A stretch of 64,000 bases of DNA. It comes from Amorphochlora amoebiformis (Eukaryota > Cercozoa > Chlorarachniophyceae). Location of the stretch: contig BAAHQB010000085.1 of the NCBI GenBank assembly GCA_054601695.1, positions 496,001 through 560,000 of the forward strand, in the 5' to 3' direction. The translations under genes and the position numbers were made by a program. This document shows, in pieces, positions 1-12,289 of the stretch; within the stretch, counting starts at the first letter, position 1; each line of letters opens with the position of its first letter. The notes under the pieces were generated by a model. It saw only the letters and a list, made by a program, of their open reading frames with translations. It did no database searches and was not told the DNA's origin.

Positions 1-719
1 TATATGTATATAGATATGCATGTATATATATATATATATATGTAATATATATATATATATATATCTATATATTATATATATATATATATATATATTATGT
101 ATATATGAATTTTATACATGTGTGCTGCATACATACCTATGTATGCATACATATATACATATATATATATATAAACATATTTAATATATATATATATATG
201 CATATACGTAAATATATTATATATATATATATATATAACAATATTTATATGTATATAGATGTATATATGTATGTAACACATATATATATAATATATATAT
301 AAGAGATATATGTATGTATAAAATATATGTATGTACATTACAATATATATATATATATATATTATATACATAATATATATATATATATATATAATATATA
401 TCTATATGTATATGTAAACATATGCCTATATGCAAGGAGAAGTGAAGGCACACATATATATATATATATATATATTTACGTATACATAAATATATATGCA
501 TATAAATATATATATATATAAGTACATATATGTATATATGCAAGGAGTACTGAAAGCACACATTTCTCGTCGCCATGGAGAAAATTACGCCTACAGGTGT
601 CAATTCTGCAGCTTACGGTAATATCAACATTGGGATATGTATCGATGTAGATTAGAAAGTATATATATATAATATGAATGTATGCATGCATGTATGTATG
701 CATGCATGTATGTGTGGAT

Positions 720-758
<39 letters not shown>

Positions 759-940
759 ATATATATATATATATTATATATGTATATATATATATATATT
801 CAATATATAATACATACATATATACATACATATATGCATGCGTGCATGCATGTATGTACCCATATGTACCATATTCAATAAACTTTCAAACAGAACAAAC
901 GACAAAAACGAATACGAGCTTCACCGTCATAAATTGTAAC
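1..940. repeat. TA-rich microsatellite block
   Basis: Nearly pure (TA)n interrupted by TATG, CATA and GCATGCAT-type steps. A small lower-AT island at 540-650 shows no codable exon with splice sites. The open frames here are tyrosine/isoleucine strings that come from the repeat itself. Nothing else is visible. Confidence 0.9.
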
Positions 941-1930
941 AACCCTAACTCTAACCCTAACCCCAACCCTAACCCTAACCCTAACCCAAACCTAAGCCCT
1001 AACTAACCCACCACTCGCTGACGCCACCTGACGTCTAACGTAACCCTAACCCTAACCCAAGCCCTAGCCCTAACCCACCACTCGCTGCCACCGCCGGACG
1101 CCTAACCCTAACCCTAACCCTAACCCTAACCCTAACCGTAACCTAACGCAAACCCTAACCCTAACCCTAACTAACCCACCACTCGCTGACACAGCCTTAA
1201 ACGTAATCCTAACCCTAACCCTAGTCAATTGTCCCCGGACTAAGACATGCTGAATAATCTGATCCTAACCCTAACCCTAACCCTAACCCTAGCCCTAACC
1301 TTACCCTAACCCTAACCCTAACCCCAACTAACCCTTAACACCGCCTGACGTTTATCATAACCCTCACCCTAACCCAAACCCTAACCGTGTTCTACGCCCA
1401 AAAACAATACATAACAATGCCATAACATAAATTTCTTTCCCCTCCGCCCACCCATAGCTAACACACGCATCAGTCTCACTCAAGACACCATGCAAACCAA
1501 AACAAGAGATCTGGTGATGTCGTCCTCAGCACATCAGCCCCACTAAGTGGCGGATTTCAATGGCCCTAGCGCTGGCTAAGACATGCTGAGTATTCTGATC
1601 CTAACACTAACCCGTAGATACCCATGTCCCAGCTGCAACCGGTGAATTCCTAACCCTAACCAAGATTCCATCCCAAACCCTAACCCTAACCCATAACCCT
1701 AACCCTATCCCTAACCCCAACCCTAACCCATAACCCTAACCCTAACGGCGAACACACGCATCCCCTCTCTCTCAAGACACCAAAGCATGAGATCTGCTGA
1801 GGTCGCTCCCATCATAACAGCCCCACTAGGTGGCGGAGTCAACGGCCCTAGGGCTAAGACATGCTGAACAATCTCATCCTAACCCATAACCCTAACCCTA
1901 ACCCTAACCCTAACCCTAATTCCCTAATTT
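941..1930 (+). repeat. Degenerate interstitial telomeric repeat (CCCTAA strand)
   Basis: Runs of CCCTAA with many single-base variants. They are interrupted by low-copy pieces such as CCACTCGCTG (three times near 1010-1190) and by three copies of a motif containing ACATGCTGAATAATCTGATC-like sequence (about 1223-1264, 1552-1600 and 1837-1878). The repeats are too degenerate and too broken to be an active chromosome end, so this is an interstitial or old subtelomeric tract. Confidence 0.9.
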
Positions 1931-2284
1931 TAAGCAATTTCACATCGATAACTGGGTTTAATGTCCACCAGCGGTACGTGTGTGTGTGTAGATGTATTTT
2001 ATAAATTCAAGAATGCCACCTTGTTTCATACTCATTATTACTGCATTATGCTATATACATATATATATGTATGTATAATATATATATATATATATATGCA
2101 TATATGTATACATATAAATATATATATATAGAACATACATCTTTATGTAAACATATGTACATACTTGTGCATACAAATATGCGTAAAAAATATACATAGT
2201 ATATACATATATTATTGATAAAATATTCCATACGTGAGTGCATTCGTGTATATTTTCTACGTATATTTATACGTATACATATAC

Positions 2285-2315
<31 letters not shown>

Positions 2316-2407
2316 ACAATGTAATGTATACATATATATATATATGTATACTGTTTATATATATATGATATATGATGGATGATATATATATTCAGACAGA
2401 TGCCATC

Positions 2408-2489
<82 letters not shown>

Positions 2490-2774
2490 CATATATATAT
2501 ATATATTGATATATATATATATATAATGTTAAGTATATATATATGAAATATGATGGATGATATATATCTAAACCAGATGACATCTATATAAATATATATA
2601 TATAAATATAATATATAATGTTAAGTATAAATACATATATAACATATGATGGATGATATTTATATATATATATAAATATATGTATATATATATATATATA
2701 TATATAAAACAGATGCCACACGGGCATGAAGCCCTACGCATGCTTCGTATGTAGAAGAAGATTCAACGATGGTA

Positions 2775-2824
<50 letters not shown>

Positions 2825-2960
2825 TATTTATATACTATAAATATAATTATACATGTATGTATGTATAGATATACAAATAGAATAGAAATGTTTATATTTA
2901 TATATACATATACATACATATATTTATATGTAATATATATACATATATGTACGTATGTAG

Positions 2961-2992
<32 letters not shown>

Positions 2993-3040
2993 TTATACAA
3001 TTGTAATATTTGTATATGATGTATATACATAGGTACATAT
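1931..3040. repeat. TA microsatellite with a diverged repeated unit
   Basis: (TA)n sequence. Between about 2360 and 2720 a unit with the core ATGATGGATGATATATAT followed by CAGATGCCATCTAT recurs about three times with substitutions. A fragment of the same core reappears near 11829. No exon is supported. Confidence 0.8.
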
Positions 3041-3044
3041 GTAT

Positions 3045-3625
3045 ATGAGCGAGTCCGAAAACAAGAGAGAAACGGAGAGCGAGAAGAGAGTGAAGAACAG
3101 AGATCCACAGAGGGAGCGCGAGATAGAGGGAAAGACTGCGAGAGGGTTGAAAGATAGAGAGAGAGAGAGAGAACAAAAAGAGAGGGTGAGGGTGCGATAG
3201 AGATTCAAAGAGAAAGAGAGCGCGAGAGAGACAAGGAGAGAAAGAGAGAAAGAGAGAGAGAGAGAGAGAGTGAGCGAGAGAGAGAGATAGAGAGCGAGAG
3301 AGAGATAAAGAGAGAGAGAGAGAGATAAATATTACGAGAGAGAGATAAAGAGAGCGAGAGAGAGATAGCGGAATAGCGACAGAGCGAAACCCAAACCCCA
3401 GTGCCCGTCCGGCCAATGAAAAATGATTCTCTTTTTCTATCTCTCTTTCCCTTTTTTTCGCTCTTTTCTCCTCTTTGTATAAATATTTGTCCTCTCTCTC
3501 TCTCTATTTCGCTCTCTTTCTCCCTCTCTTTCTCGCTCTCTCTCTCTATCTCCTCTTTTTCTCTCCATCTCCTCTTTTCCTCTCTATCTCCTCTCTCTCG
3601 CTCTCTTCTTCTCCAGTCTCGAACC
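3045..3625. repeat. GA-rich block followed by a CT-rich block
   Basis: The top strand is purine-rich (GAGAGAGCGA-type) at 3050-3395 and pyrimidine-rich (TCTCTCTTTC-type) at 3425-3620, with about 30 bp of mixed sequence between. The layout is an imperfect inverted or mirror arrangement. Ser/Leu/Arg/Glu-rich open frames are by-products of the simple repeat. Confidence 0.85.
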
Positions 3626-3699
3626 TTAGGCGGCATCACTCGATGCATAATTATTCTAGAATCTTCTGTATGTTCTGCCCATTTCAGGTGAAATCTCAA

Positions 3700-3790
3700 G
3701 ATGTAAACCATGTAAACTATGTCTATATCACAACATATATATACATGTATACATGTATATGAATATATTGTATATATAATATGTATATAA

Positions 3791-3833
<43 letters not shown>

Positions 3834-4480
3834 CATATACATACACATGCACAAATGTATATATATATATATATACATGCATATATATATATATGTATAT
3901 ATATATATATGTATATGCATATGTATATATATATATAACACTTATGACCGTTTGTATGTATGAATCATACGTATATAATATATATATATATATATATCTA
4001 TATATATATATACACATTATAACGTGTTACTGTCCTATGTGTACATGCATATTATATATATATATAAACAATATATATATATATATAATGTATCTATAAT
4101 ATATATATATGTACATTTTTATGTATATGTGTATATACATGTATGTAGATCTGTATATATAATATGTACGTATAAATGTATATACATATACGCGTACATT
4201 ATAGATTTATCTTTAATATCTACTATAATCATTGTTACAATCATTATTATTATCGTTACTAATAACATTAGTAGTACCACTAATATGATCACTGTTACTA
4301 TATCACGACATAATAAACATATCTACACATATATACTTTTTTTTTTTTGTATTATATGTACGCGCATAATATATTCTTGTATATACATATATATATATAT
4401 ATATATAGATATAGATATATATATATATATACAATACATATATATATATATATATACTAGACTTCTGGATACCACTCAAT
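3700..4480. repeat. TA microsatellite block
   Basis: (TA)n with an island of triplet-like ATT/ATC/ACT sequence at 4200-4320. No exon is supported. Confidence 0.85.
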
Positions 4481-5060
4481 CGAGCTACACCTCCGTTCCT
4501 TCCACCCCGCTCATTTTCATGAAGTCTTCCTCGAAGGCCAAGTAACCCCACACACATGCCCACAACACACCACCACAACAGCACTCAACACTCCCAACAA
4601 CACAATCTGCTGTTATCCCTAACAGCACTATATCCCCACTCCTTGGAGGAGTCAATGGTCCTCGGACTAAGATATGCTGAATAATCTGATCCTAACCCAA
4701 ACAAAACACAAACCCAAACCAGACGCGAAGGAAAGACTAAAAATCTTAACCCTGACCCTAGCCCTAACCCTAATCATAACCCTAACCCTAACCCAAACAA
4801 TCATAGGTCCATGTTAAATCCGCCCTGTCTAGGACTATAGTGAGATCTAACCCTGACCCTAGCGCTAACCCTAACCCTAACCCTAACAAGTGGAGGAGTC
4901 AATGGTCCTAGGACTAAGACATGCTGAATAATCTGATCCTAACACTGAGTCTATGGTCCTAGGACTAAGACATGCTGAATAATCTGATCCTAACCCTAAC
5001 ACTAACCCTAACCCTAATCCATTTTATCCGAGCTGGCTAAGTCAAGTTTAGTCTCTTTCT
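4480..5060 (+). repeat. Interstitial telomeric repeat with long form of the linked motif
   Basis: At 4555-4690 is a ~135 bp unit (CACAACAC..., CTGTTATCCCTAACAGCACTATA, GTCAATGGTCC..., ending AATCTGATC) that runs directly into CCCTAA repeats. Two further short copies of the motif start near 4897 and 4948. The same long form recurs at about 5590-5730 and, in reverse, at about 21900-21975. Confidence 0.85.
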
Positions 5061-5079
5061 CTCTGTGTTACGTATATAA

Positions 5080-5545
5080 CTAAATGAAAATATACATATA
5101 TATTTATATACACATACGTATTTATACATATACATCTGGATACATTTCTATCTGTGTTCATATAGTATATGTGGTACACTGTTTACGTCAATACACTACA
5201 TATTATTATTATTATTATATATGTAAATATATGCATATATATATGTACATATATATACATATATGTATATATATATATATATATGTATATAAATATATGC
5301 ATATAAATATATGCTTGCACACATATACACATACATATATCATATATAATATATATATATATATATATATGTGAACATATATTTATATATATACACACAT
5401 TCGTGTCTACCATATCCCTCATGACCCCTCCCTCTTCGCATCTAGATATATTTATTTCTATGTTCACATTGTGTATGTGGTACACGGTTTACGTCAATAC
5501 ACTATATATTATTATTATTATCATCCCTACTTTATCCTCGCCCTC
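5080..5545. repeat. TA block carrying a duplicated segment
   Basis: The segment with GTGGTACACTGTTTACGTCA followed by an ATT triplet run occurs at 5169-5218 and again with few changes at 5478-5523. The rest is (TA)n. Confidence 0.8.
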
Positions 5546-5830
5546 CTCACATCTCTCCCCCTAACCCCTAACCCTAACCCTTACCCGCATACCACGCACA
5601 ACACATCACCACAACAGCACTCAAAACCCCAACAACACGATCCGCTGTTAACCTAAACAGCACTATAGATAGCCCCACTCTGTGGGTAGTCAATGGTCCT
5701 CGGGCTAAGACATGCTGAATAATCTGATCCTAACCTCACATATACATAACTACATATATATATATATGTATATAACCTCAACCCTATCCCTGACCAAGTT
5801 AAACCCTAACCCTAATCTGATTAGACAAAT
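5545..5830 (+). repeat. Interstitial telomeric repeat with long motif copy
   Basis: CCCTAA variants with a long copy of the telomere-linked motif (about 5590-5730). It ends in AATCTGATCCTAACC like the other copies. A short TA run at 5740-5775 interrupts the tract. Confidence 0.8.
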
Positions 5831-5939
5831 TTATCGCGACCCTCATTCGTCGATTCGTACTTAAATCGCACGTATAGTAATCAACCTACCCCGGTGCGTG
5901 TTGCCGCGCTAGTAGCCATAAACAAATAAGGCACTTGTG

Positions 5940-6186
5940 TTTTTTTTTTTGGTTAAGACTACGTATATGCATGTGTATGTGTATGTATGTACGTATGTAT
6001 ACGTGTGTATGTGTGTATAGTTTTGTACGCATGCATATGTATGTATGTGTACATGTATGTATTGGCAGTTGTAGATAGGAGAGAGTGTGTAAGGGTAGGT
6101 TTTGGGCGCCCTGAGCGAGCATGAGCGCTGAAATTTATGCTAGTAGAATGTTGGTGTGGTTTGTTTCGGTTCTATACCAAATATAT

Positions 6187-6244
<58 letters not shown>

Positions 6245-6408
6245 GCATGCATATTTTAGTAATTATTTATGTATACATATACTCCTATGGATGTATATAT
6301 ATATATACTCTTATATATGGCATTATCTACATTCAGATGTATCGGATACGTCACATGCCATGATCATGGCATATATACACATACACATAATTGGACACAT
6401 ATGTACAC

Positions 6409-6461
<53 letters not shown>

Positions 6462-6782
6462 CATATGTATATATTAATATTATATAGTATTGTATATGCC
6501 TCCATAACCCGTTGCGCATGGAGCTGATAGAGTATCATGATATATATATTATATATATATATATATATAGATATATATATATATATATATATATATTAAA
6601 TTTATATAAAATATATATATATATAGAAATAATAACGCATTGATACTATGATATATATATATATATATGTATGTATACGCATATTTGTATGTTGTGACAA
6701 TAGTATTCAAAATATATCATATAATTTTGCTTGAAATTTTGTACTTTTATCAGACAATGCACTGTTTTACAATTTACAAATT

Positions 6783-6822
<40 letters not shown>

Positions 6823-6946
6823 TAATATTGTATAAACATAAATTGCAAGAAAGTGTATAACACATTGGCATTTAAACGTATAAATATTATATATCTATGA
6901 TTTTACGTGTATATATACATATATAATATATTTACTTTCAATTTAC

Positions 6947-6978
<32 letters not shown>

Positions 6979-6989
6979 ATATATACATG

Positions 6990-7080
<91 letters not shown>

Positions 7081-7270
7081 CTAGATGTACATAAATGTGT
7101 GTGTATATATACGTATATATATATACATATATATATACATATACATTTATATACACATATATATAAATATATATACATCAATGTATCTATACTCACGTTT
7201 ACATTAAAGTGCATACACACACAATGCAAAAAAAATTATAATAGAGTCTACACCTGCTTATAATCCCTCC
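5940..7270. repeat. TA microsatellite block
   Basis: (TA)n with short (GTAT)n and single-copy pieces at 6040-6180 and 6690-6780. No exon or RNA gene is recognised. Confidence 0.85.
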
Positions 7271-7280
7271 TTTGCCCCCC

Positions 7281-7287
7281 AAAAAAA
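7281..7287 (-). terminator. Pol III T-run terminator after tRNA-Leu
   Basis: Seven A on the plus strand give a run of seven T on the minus strand, three bases past the 3' end of tRNA-Leu. This is a standard RNA polymerase III terminator. No run of four T is seen in the two gaps between tRNA-Ser, tRNA-Asp and tRNA-Leu. Confidence 0.75.
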
Positions 7288-7290
7288 TCA

Positions 7291-7376
7291 TGCAAGCTGT
7301 GAGATTCGAACTCACGAAGCGTATCCGCACTAAGGTTTAAATCTAGCCCCATTGACCAGACTAGGGGAAGCTTGCA
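7291..7376 (-). tRNA. tRNA-Leu(TAA)
   Basis: An 86 nt gene. The acceptor stem pairs TGCAAGC with GCTTGCA, and the T arm GTGAG/TTCGAAT/CTCAC is perfect. Reading the anticodon loop as TTTAAAC gives anticodon TAA. The 3-4 bp variable-arm helix (GCG...CGC) places it in class II (Leu/Ser). The anticodon stem has one A-C mismatch and one G-T pair, so the call is good but not perfect. No intron is seen. Confidence 0.85.
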
Positions 7377-7395
7377 ACAATGCCAGGTTCTGGCA

Positions 7396-7466
7396 CGACC
7401 CTACTCGGAATCGAACCGAGAACGCCCGGGAGACAACCGGATATCTTACCATTAGACTATAGGGCC
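7396..7466 (-). tRNA. tRNA-Asp(GTC)
   Basis: A 71 nt gene with acceptor GGCCCTA/TAGGGTC, D arm with AATGGT, anticodon stem TCCGG/CCGGG around loop TTGTCTC (anticodon GTC), and T arm CTCGG/TTCGATT/CCGAG. The discriminator base is G, as is usual for tRNA-Asp. It lies 19 bp upstream of tRNA-Leu on the same strand. Confidence 0.93.
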
Positions 7467-7477
7467 TGGGAACACAA

Positions 7478-7562
7478 AGGCGGCGACAGGACTCGAACCT
7501 GCAAGGGCGCAATGCCCATCGGGGTAGTAGACCGACCGAATAACCAATTATCGGACACCGCC
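7478..7562 (-). tRNA. tRNA-Ser, apparent anticodon ACT
   Basis: An 85 nt class II tRNA. Acceptor GGCGGTG/CGCCGCC, D stem CCGA/TCGG with a GG-containing loop, long variable arm GGGC/GCCC, T arm GCAGG/TTCGAGT/CCTGT. The anticodon loop reads CTACTAC with T33, giving ACT (codons AGU/AGC if A34 is modified to inosine). Most eukaryotes use GCT for this box. The top pair of the anticodon stem is T-C, and discriminator T is unusual for Ser. It is 11 bp from tRNA-Asp. Confidence 0.75.
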
Positions 7563-7587
7563 ATGGAATTTGAAAATGGGAAGGTGA

Positions 7588-7656
7588 AGGCACTTGCGAG
7601 AGTTGAACTCGCCACCCGAGATTCGTAATCTCAGGACTAGATCCGCTAGAAGCACC
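7588..7656 (-). tRNA. tRNA-Arg(ACG)
   Basis: Acceptor GGTGCTT/AAGTGCC, anticodon stem TGAGA/TCTCG around TTACGAA (anticodon ACG), and T arm GCGAG/TTCAACT/CTCGC. The D arm is short and pairs weakly (total about 69 nt), so the gene may be slightly degenerate. A T-run of four follows its 3' end (plus-strand AAAA at 7573-7576). It is the first of the four minus-strand tRNA genes. Confidence 0.8.
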
Positions 7657-7912
7657 GCTGCTCGCGATTTGTGGTGTTGAGGGGAACAATCCAAGACATA
7701 AACCACGCCTTGCGCGAAGAACGCAGCGAGGAAACTTCAAGGAACCATTTGGGGTGCGGTAGTCAAACCTATCATAGGCATTGCCGAAAAGTAAATTTAT
7801 TTTTTTGGAATCAAGACCGAATATCTTCGGATATCTATTTGACGATATCTGAACAGGACTGAGATGCGGGACTTCGGTGGGACCTCATTATCATTAGAGG
7901 TCGGGCTTGACC

Positions 7913-8862
7913 ATGGAGCGTAGCACGGGAAGCCCACCCGCGGAAAGCGAGGAGGAGGAGCTGAGGCGGAAGCTGCTGCAACAGTTCAAGGCGAAATCTC
8001 TTGGAAAGTTCAAGCTACAGCCCGCCCGGGCGTCTGGGGAGCAAACTGCTGACCAGAAACATTGGAATCGAGACCAACCTGCCTTCCCTGGGTTCAAGCC
8101 GCACCTCAAACGCAGGCTGACGACACCCTTATGTATAGAAAAGCCCGGAAAAATCCACAAACCCAGTGACAGCTCCAGTTCTGTTCATCCGGTCGAAGAG
8201 GTCTCGCGGAGGACATCTCAATCGTCGAGTATGAGCCCTGGTAACGTGTGTCCGCTTTTTTTCCGTTCTAGTATCTAGAACTGAATCAATATTTATGTTG
8301 GATTGTATGTGCCTGATGGACCCTCGTACATAAACATCCTGTAGACATCGAGACCATGACGGCGGATTCTCAGTCGAACGACTTGAAGGTGGAAGATCTG
8401 GCTTCCTGCCCTATCGTCAACACATGTACATGCTCGCGACACCGTCAGCCTCGGCCCGAGCCGTCCAACCGCTACGTGCCGCTCTCTGAGGTAGATTTCA
8501 AGTAATATGAGAACTACTCGGGTGTGTTCGTGATTTCGATCCATGCGCAGGGGTACACTGTTTCATTGAATATTTCGTTTGGGTTTTAGGCTATTCGACA
8601 GTCATCCGTGATATGGAGGAAGGAGTACAGGGTAAGTAGTCGAGTGGTTGTCCACTCCAACGCGCAAATGTGTCTTAGCAGTATGTTTCCCGACTCCTCA
8701 TTTGCATTATACTCATCTTGATTTTATTAACCCCTTCTGTATGATCTGAAAGAGGGAAGCCAGAGAGGGAGATTCTACGGCCACTGGGATTATGGGGCAG
8801 ATGTACCTTGGTATATACACACAGATCTGAACGTATTTTTTAAACATACATCATACATATAC

Positions 8863-8915
<53 letters not shown>

Positions 8916-9055
8916 AATAAAATTATATGTAAGTTATAGATATGTACATACACATATATTTTTATATTCAAGATATATATTTATATATATATATATATAA
9001 ATAGATGTATGTGTATATATGTACATGTACACATAACGTATGTATGTGTTTCATG

Positions 9056-9092
<37 letters not shown>

Positions 9093-9228
9093 TATTTATT
9101 TATTATAGTGGTTTATAATAAATACCTATTTGTGTGTGTGTGTGTATGTGTGTGTGTTGTACAAAAATTGTTGTATAACCTTAGTTTTATTGTATACATA
9201 CATATATGTGTGTGTATATATGTAGTGT

Positions 9229-9273
<45 letters not shown>

Positions 9274-9562
9274 TATATGTAAATGTACACATATCTAAAA
9301 TATATTACATGTACATATATGTATTAATATAAATACATATATCATATGTCTACATATGTGAATATATGTAAATGTGCACGATGACATATATATACGTTCT
9401 GATTTTTACCTATAGATACACATGATATTCCCCTAAGACATATCCAATTATCAGTTGGTTTTGGTGGTCTGAATCGCGACATCAAGAAAGCATACCGTTG
9501 GCTCAAACTCGCAGCGGAGAGGGGTCTTGGACAGTATTCCTAGAAATAATACACATATATTA

Positions 9563-9593
<31 letters not shown>

Positions 9594-10580
9594 ATTACAT
9601 GTACGTTTCATATATTCAAATATAATCATACACAAATCTCATCCATTCATATATAAATACTACAACTTATCAGGCAACTTAACCGCCTCTATAGTCTTGG
9701 ACCAGCTTCGCCGACAGGTAATATAGGAGAATCCTTAATCTTAATATGTATACATATATAACACATATATCTTCAAAAATAATTAGGGAATCACTCCGAA
9801 GACGAAGGAGAGAGATCTTAATTTCCTCTTGGATAATTTTATGGTCACCGGTCCGATTCAGGATAAAGGGACGCTGCTTGCCCAATTGCAAGGTTGTCGA
9901 TTTCTTTGATGTATGGGGAATAGTGTGGATGGATTCATATGGAACGTAGAAGAGCTTGTGGATGTGGAAATGTTGTGTGGTGTGTAGGTTGGGTATGTAT
10001 GTATAGATGGCTTTATGTATGTAGAATATGTATGTATATATATATATATATATATATAAATATTATATATATATATATATGTGTGTATGCATACATGTGT
10101 GTGTACATGTATATTTATGTATGTAGCATCTACGTAATAAATACAAATATGTATTTAAGTGTATGTTTGTATATAAATATATACGTGTATACATATATAT
10201 ATATATATATATATACATATATATATACACACATGTACTTCATATTAATATATATATATATACATATATTATATGTATATGTATATATGTATGTTATGCA
10301 CATATATATTGTATGTGTCTGTGTATGTATAAAAATACAATCGTCGTGTATCATTATATAAATATCCATATATAGATATGTATACATATATGTCCATATC
10401 TTGATATGTTGTATACATATAATATACCTATACGTGCGATATTTGTGGTATTACTTATGGTATGGGGTATGTGTAATATTATATTATGAAGTGTGAATTC
10501 TGAATAAAAAATTAGTTTTGTATGAACATGTACAATTACTAAAATTATATATATTATGGAGTATATATATATATATATAG

Positions 10581-10614
<34 letters not shown>

Positions 10615-10804
10615 ACGTAAACATTATATATATGAATGCTAACATTGACATATCCACATATCTAGACATATATACAATCATATCATTTCAGTTCCGTTCG
10701 ATAATTACGACGGCGGTGGACGGGCCACGATTTCTCGCGGGAGCCTACTGCGGGACATGTATGCTCAGAACGTCTCCCAGCCGAGAACAAGTAGTGACAA
10801 GTAG
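7913..10804 (+). CDS. Sel1-like-repeat protein, eight exons
   Basis: Predicted 301 aa. Exons: 7913-8240, 8345-8490, 8590-8631, 8753-8810, 9455-9523, 9674-9717, 9787-9892, 10692-10804 (TAG stop). All junctions are GT/AG, phases match and the total is 906 nt. The first ~170 residues are charged and low complexity with a short acidic/basic helix (EEEELRRKLLQQFKAK). Exons 4-6 encode a Sel1-like repeat (GIMGQMYL then GGLNRDIKKAYRWLKLAAERGN), the helix-turn-helix solenoid unit used for protein-protein contacts. The C-terminal part (GGGRATISRGSLLRDMYAQN) I do not recognise. The exon 5 donor is the weak GTCTTG, chosen because it restores the AAERGN Sel1 signature and the phase; reading through it instead meets a stop 20 bases later. 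The tRNA genes lie divergently upstream. Only one clear Sel1 unit is present, so the role is unknown. Confidence 0.82.
8811..9454 (+). repeat. TA-filled intron 4 of the Sel1-like gene
   Basis: The intron is almost entirely (TA)n with a short (GT)n run near 9130-9160. It ends TATCAG before exon 5. Confidence 0.8.
9893..10691 (+). repeat. TA-filled intron 7 of the Sel1-like gene
   Basis: An 800 bp intron, mainly (TA)n with TATG variants. Acceptor CATTTCAG precedes the last exon. Confidence 0.8.
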
Positions 10805-11050
10805 TCGTTTCAACGCGCGTTTTAATTGAAATATGAAGCTCAAGTTCATTGCTTACGGTCTGCAATACTTGAATTGATTCAAATCTTGAACTCATGATCA
10901 TGGCATGCGCGTGACATGTACAGCATACACTGACCAACTCAAAAAATATACTCAATGCAGCTAGTACTACCTAGACTACTTTATCTAGTTTGGTCTTAAG
11001 ACAGACGGCCTAAGTAAGTACACAATTTCACGACGGAGTTCCGCATACGT
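10805..11050. other. 3' flank of the Sel1-like gene
   Basis: About 245 bp of single-copy sequence after the stop, containing several CTAG steps (about 10960-11000). No further exon is seen. Probably 3' UTR and intergenic DNA. Confidence 0.5.
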
Positions 11051-11090
11051 CATATGATAAATATGATGATACGTATAAATATGATGATAC

Positions 11091-11128
<38 letters not shown>

Positions 11129-11176
11129 CATGTATTTGTAGGCATTAGCATACATAGATATATGTGTAATTCATTC

Positions 11177-11220
<44 letters not shown>

Positions 11221-11369
11221 AAATATGTGCGTATTTACATATACACATACATATTTATATACACATATATATGTATATCTAGTATATATACGTATAATCT
11301 ACTAGTAAAAAAATATCTAGATCATGATATATGTATATGTATATATGTGCGTGTGTAAGCATATACATA

Positions 11370-11418
<49 letters not shown>

Positions 11419-11688
11419 TTATATATATATATATATATAGATATATAAATATATGTATATATATACATATATGTAAATATAAATGTAATGCACTAAATGA
11501 AGCATTTACACATTTACATACATACATATGCATGTATATAATATATAGATTACAAGGGTATAATTTTGTGTAAGCATGTACAGACATGTATACATTATGT
11601 ATTTACATATGTATATATATGTGTATGTATATGTGTGTATTCATACGTACATGTCTACATGTATTTTTATGTGTTACAATTTCTATTC

Positions 11689-11720
<32 letters not shown>

Positions 11721-11935
11721 TTACACACACAGCAAGCATACATATTTACACAAAATATAGAAATACATATACATATAAAAACAAACATATATATACGTAT
11801 ATATGTGTAATGTTTAGTATATATATGATATATTATGGATGATATACCTGGTTTCTAGCTTAGTTTCTAAAGTCTGTTCTTTCCATGTTGGTTGCAAATA
11901 AAGTTCACAACGTCCAAATGAGACAGAAGCCCATC
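11050..11935. repeat. TA microsatellite block
   Basis: (TA)n with TATG/CATA variants and a near-exact tandem ATATGATGATACGTATA pair near 11053-11095. No gene. Confidence 0.85.
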
Positions 11936-11937
11936 CT

Positions 11938-12275
11938 TTAGGTTAGGGTTAGGGTTGATTAGGGTTAGGGTTAGGTTAGGGTTAGGTTAGGTTTAGGGCT
12001 AGGGTTAGGGCTAGGGTTAGGGCTAGGGTTAGAGTTAGGGTTACAGGGTGGGTTAGGATCATTATTCAGCATGTCTTAGTCCGAAGGACCATTGACTCCG
12101 GTTAGGGTTAGGGTTAGGGTTAGGTCAGGGGTAAGGTTAGGGTTAGGGTTAGGGTTAGGGTTTGGATTAGGATTATGATTAGAGTTGTGTTAGGTTGTGG
12201 ATACGGTGAGGTCTAGGGCTTAGCCAGTTGGTGTTAGGGTTAGAGTTAGGGTTAGAGCTAGGGTAGGATTATGAG
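11938..12275 (-). repeat. Interstitial telomeric repeat (TTAGGG strand)
   Basis: TTAGGG variants with one reverse-oriented copy of the linked motif starting near 12057 (CAGCATGTCTTAGTCC...CATTGACTC). The orientation is flipped relative to the left-hand islands. Confidence 0.88.
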
Positions 12276-12289
12276 AGTGATAGAAAGAT

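Noticed and set aside
941-1930. True chromosome end
   Set aside because: The CCCTAA repeats are degenerate, interrupted by other sequence, not terminal, and similar islands occur throughout in both orientations.
9455-9543. Sel1-like gene ending at TAG 9541-9543
   Set aside because: A donor at 9524 restores the Sel1 signature and gives perfect phase with three further exons, so the TAG is probably intronic.
9679-9891. 70 aa minus-strand frame
   Set aside because: Shadow of exons 6 and 7 of the Sel1-like gene.
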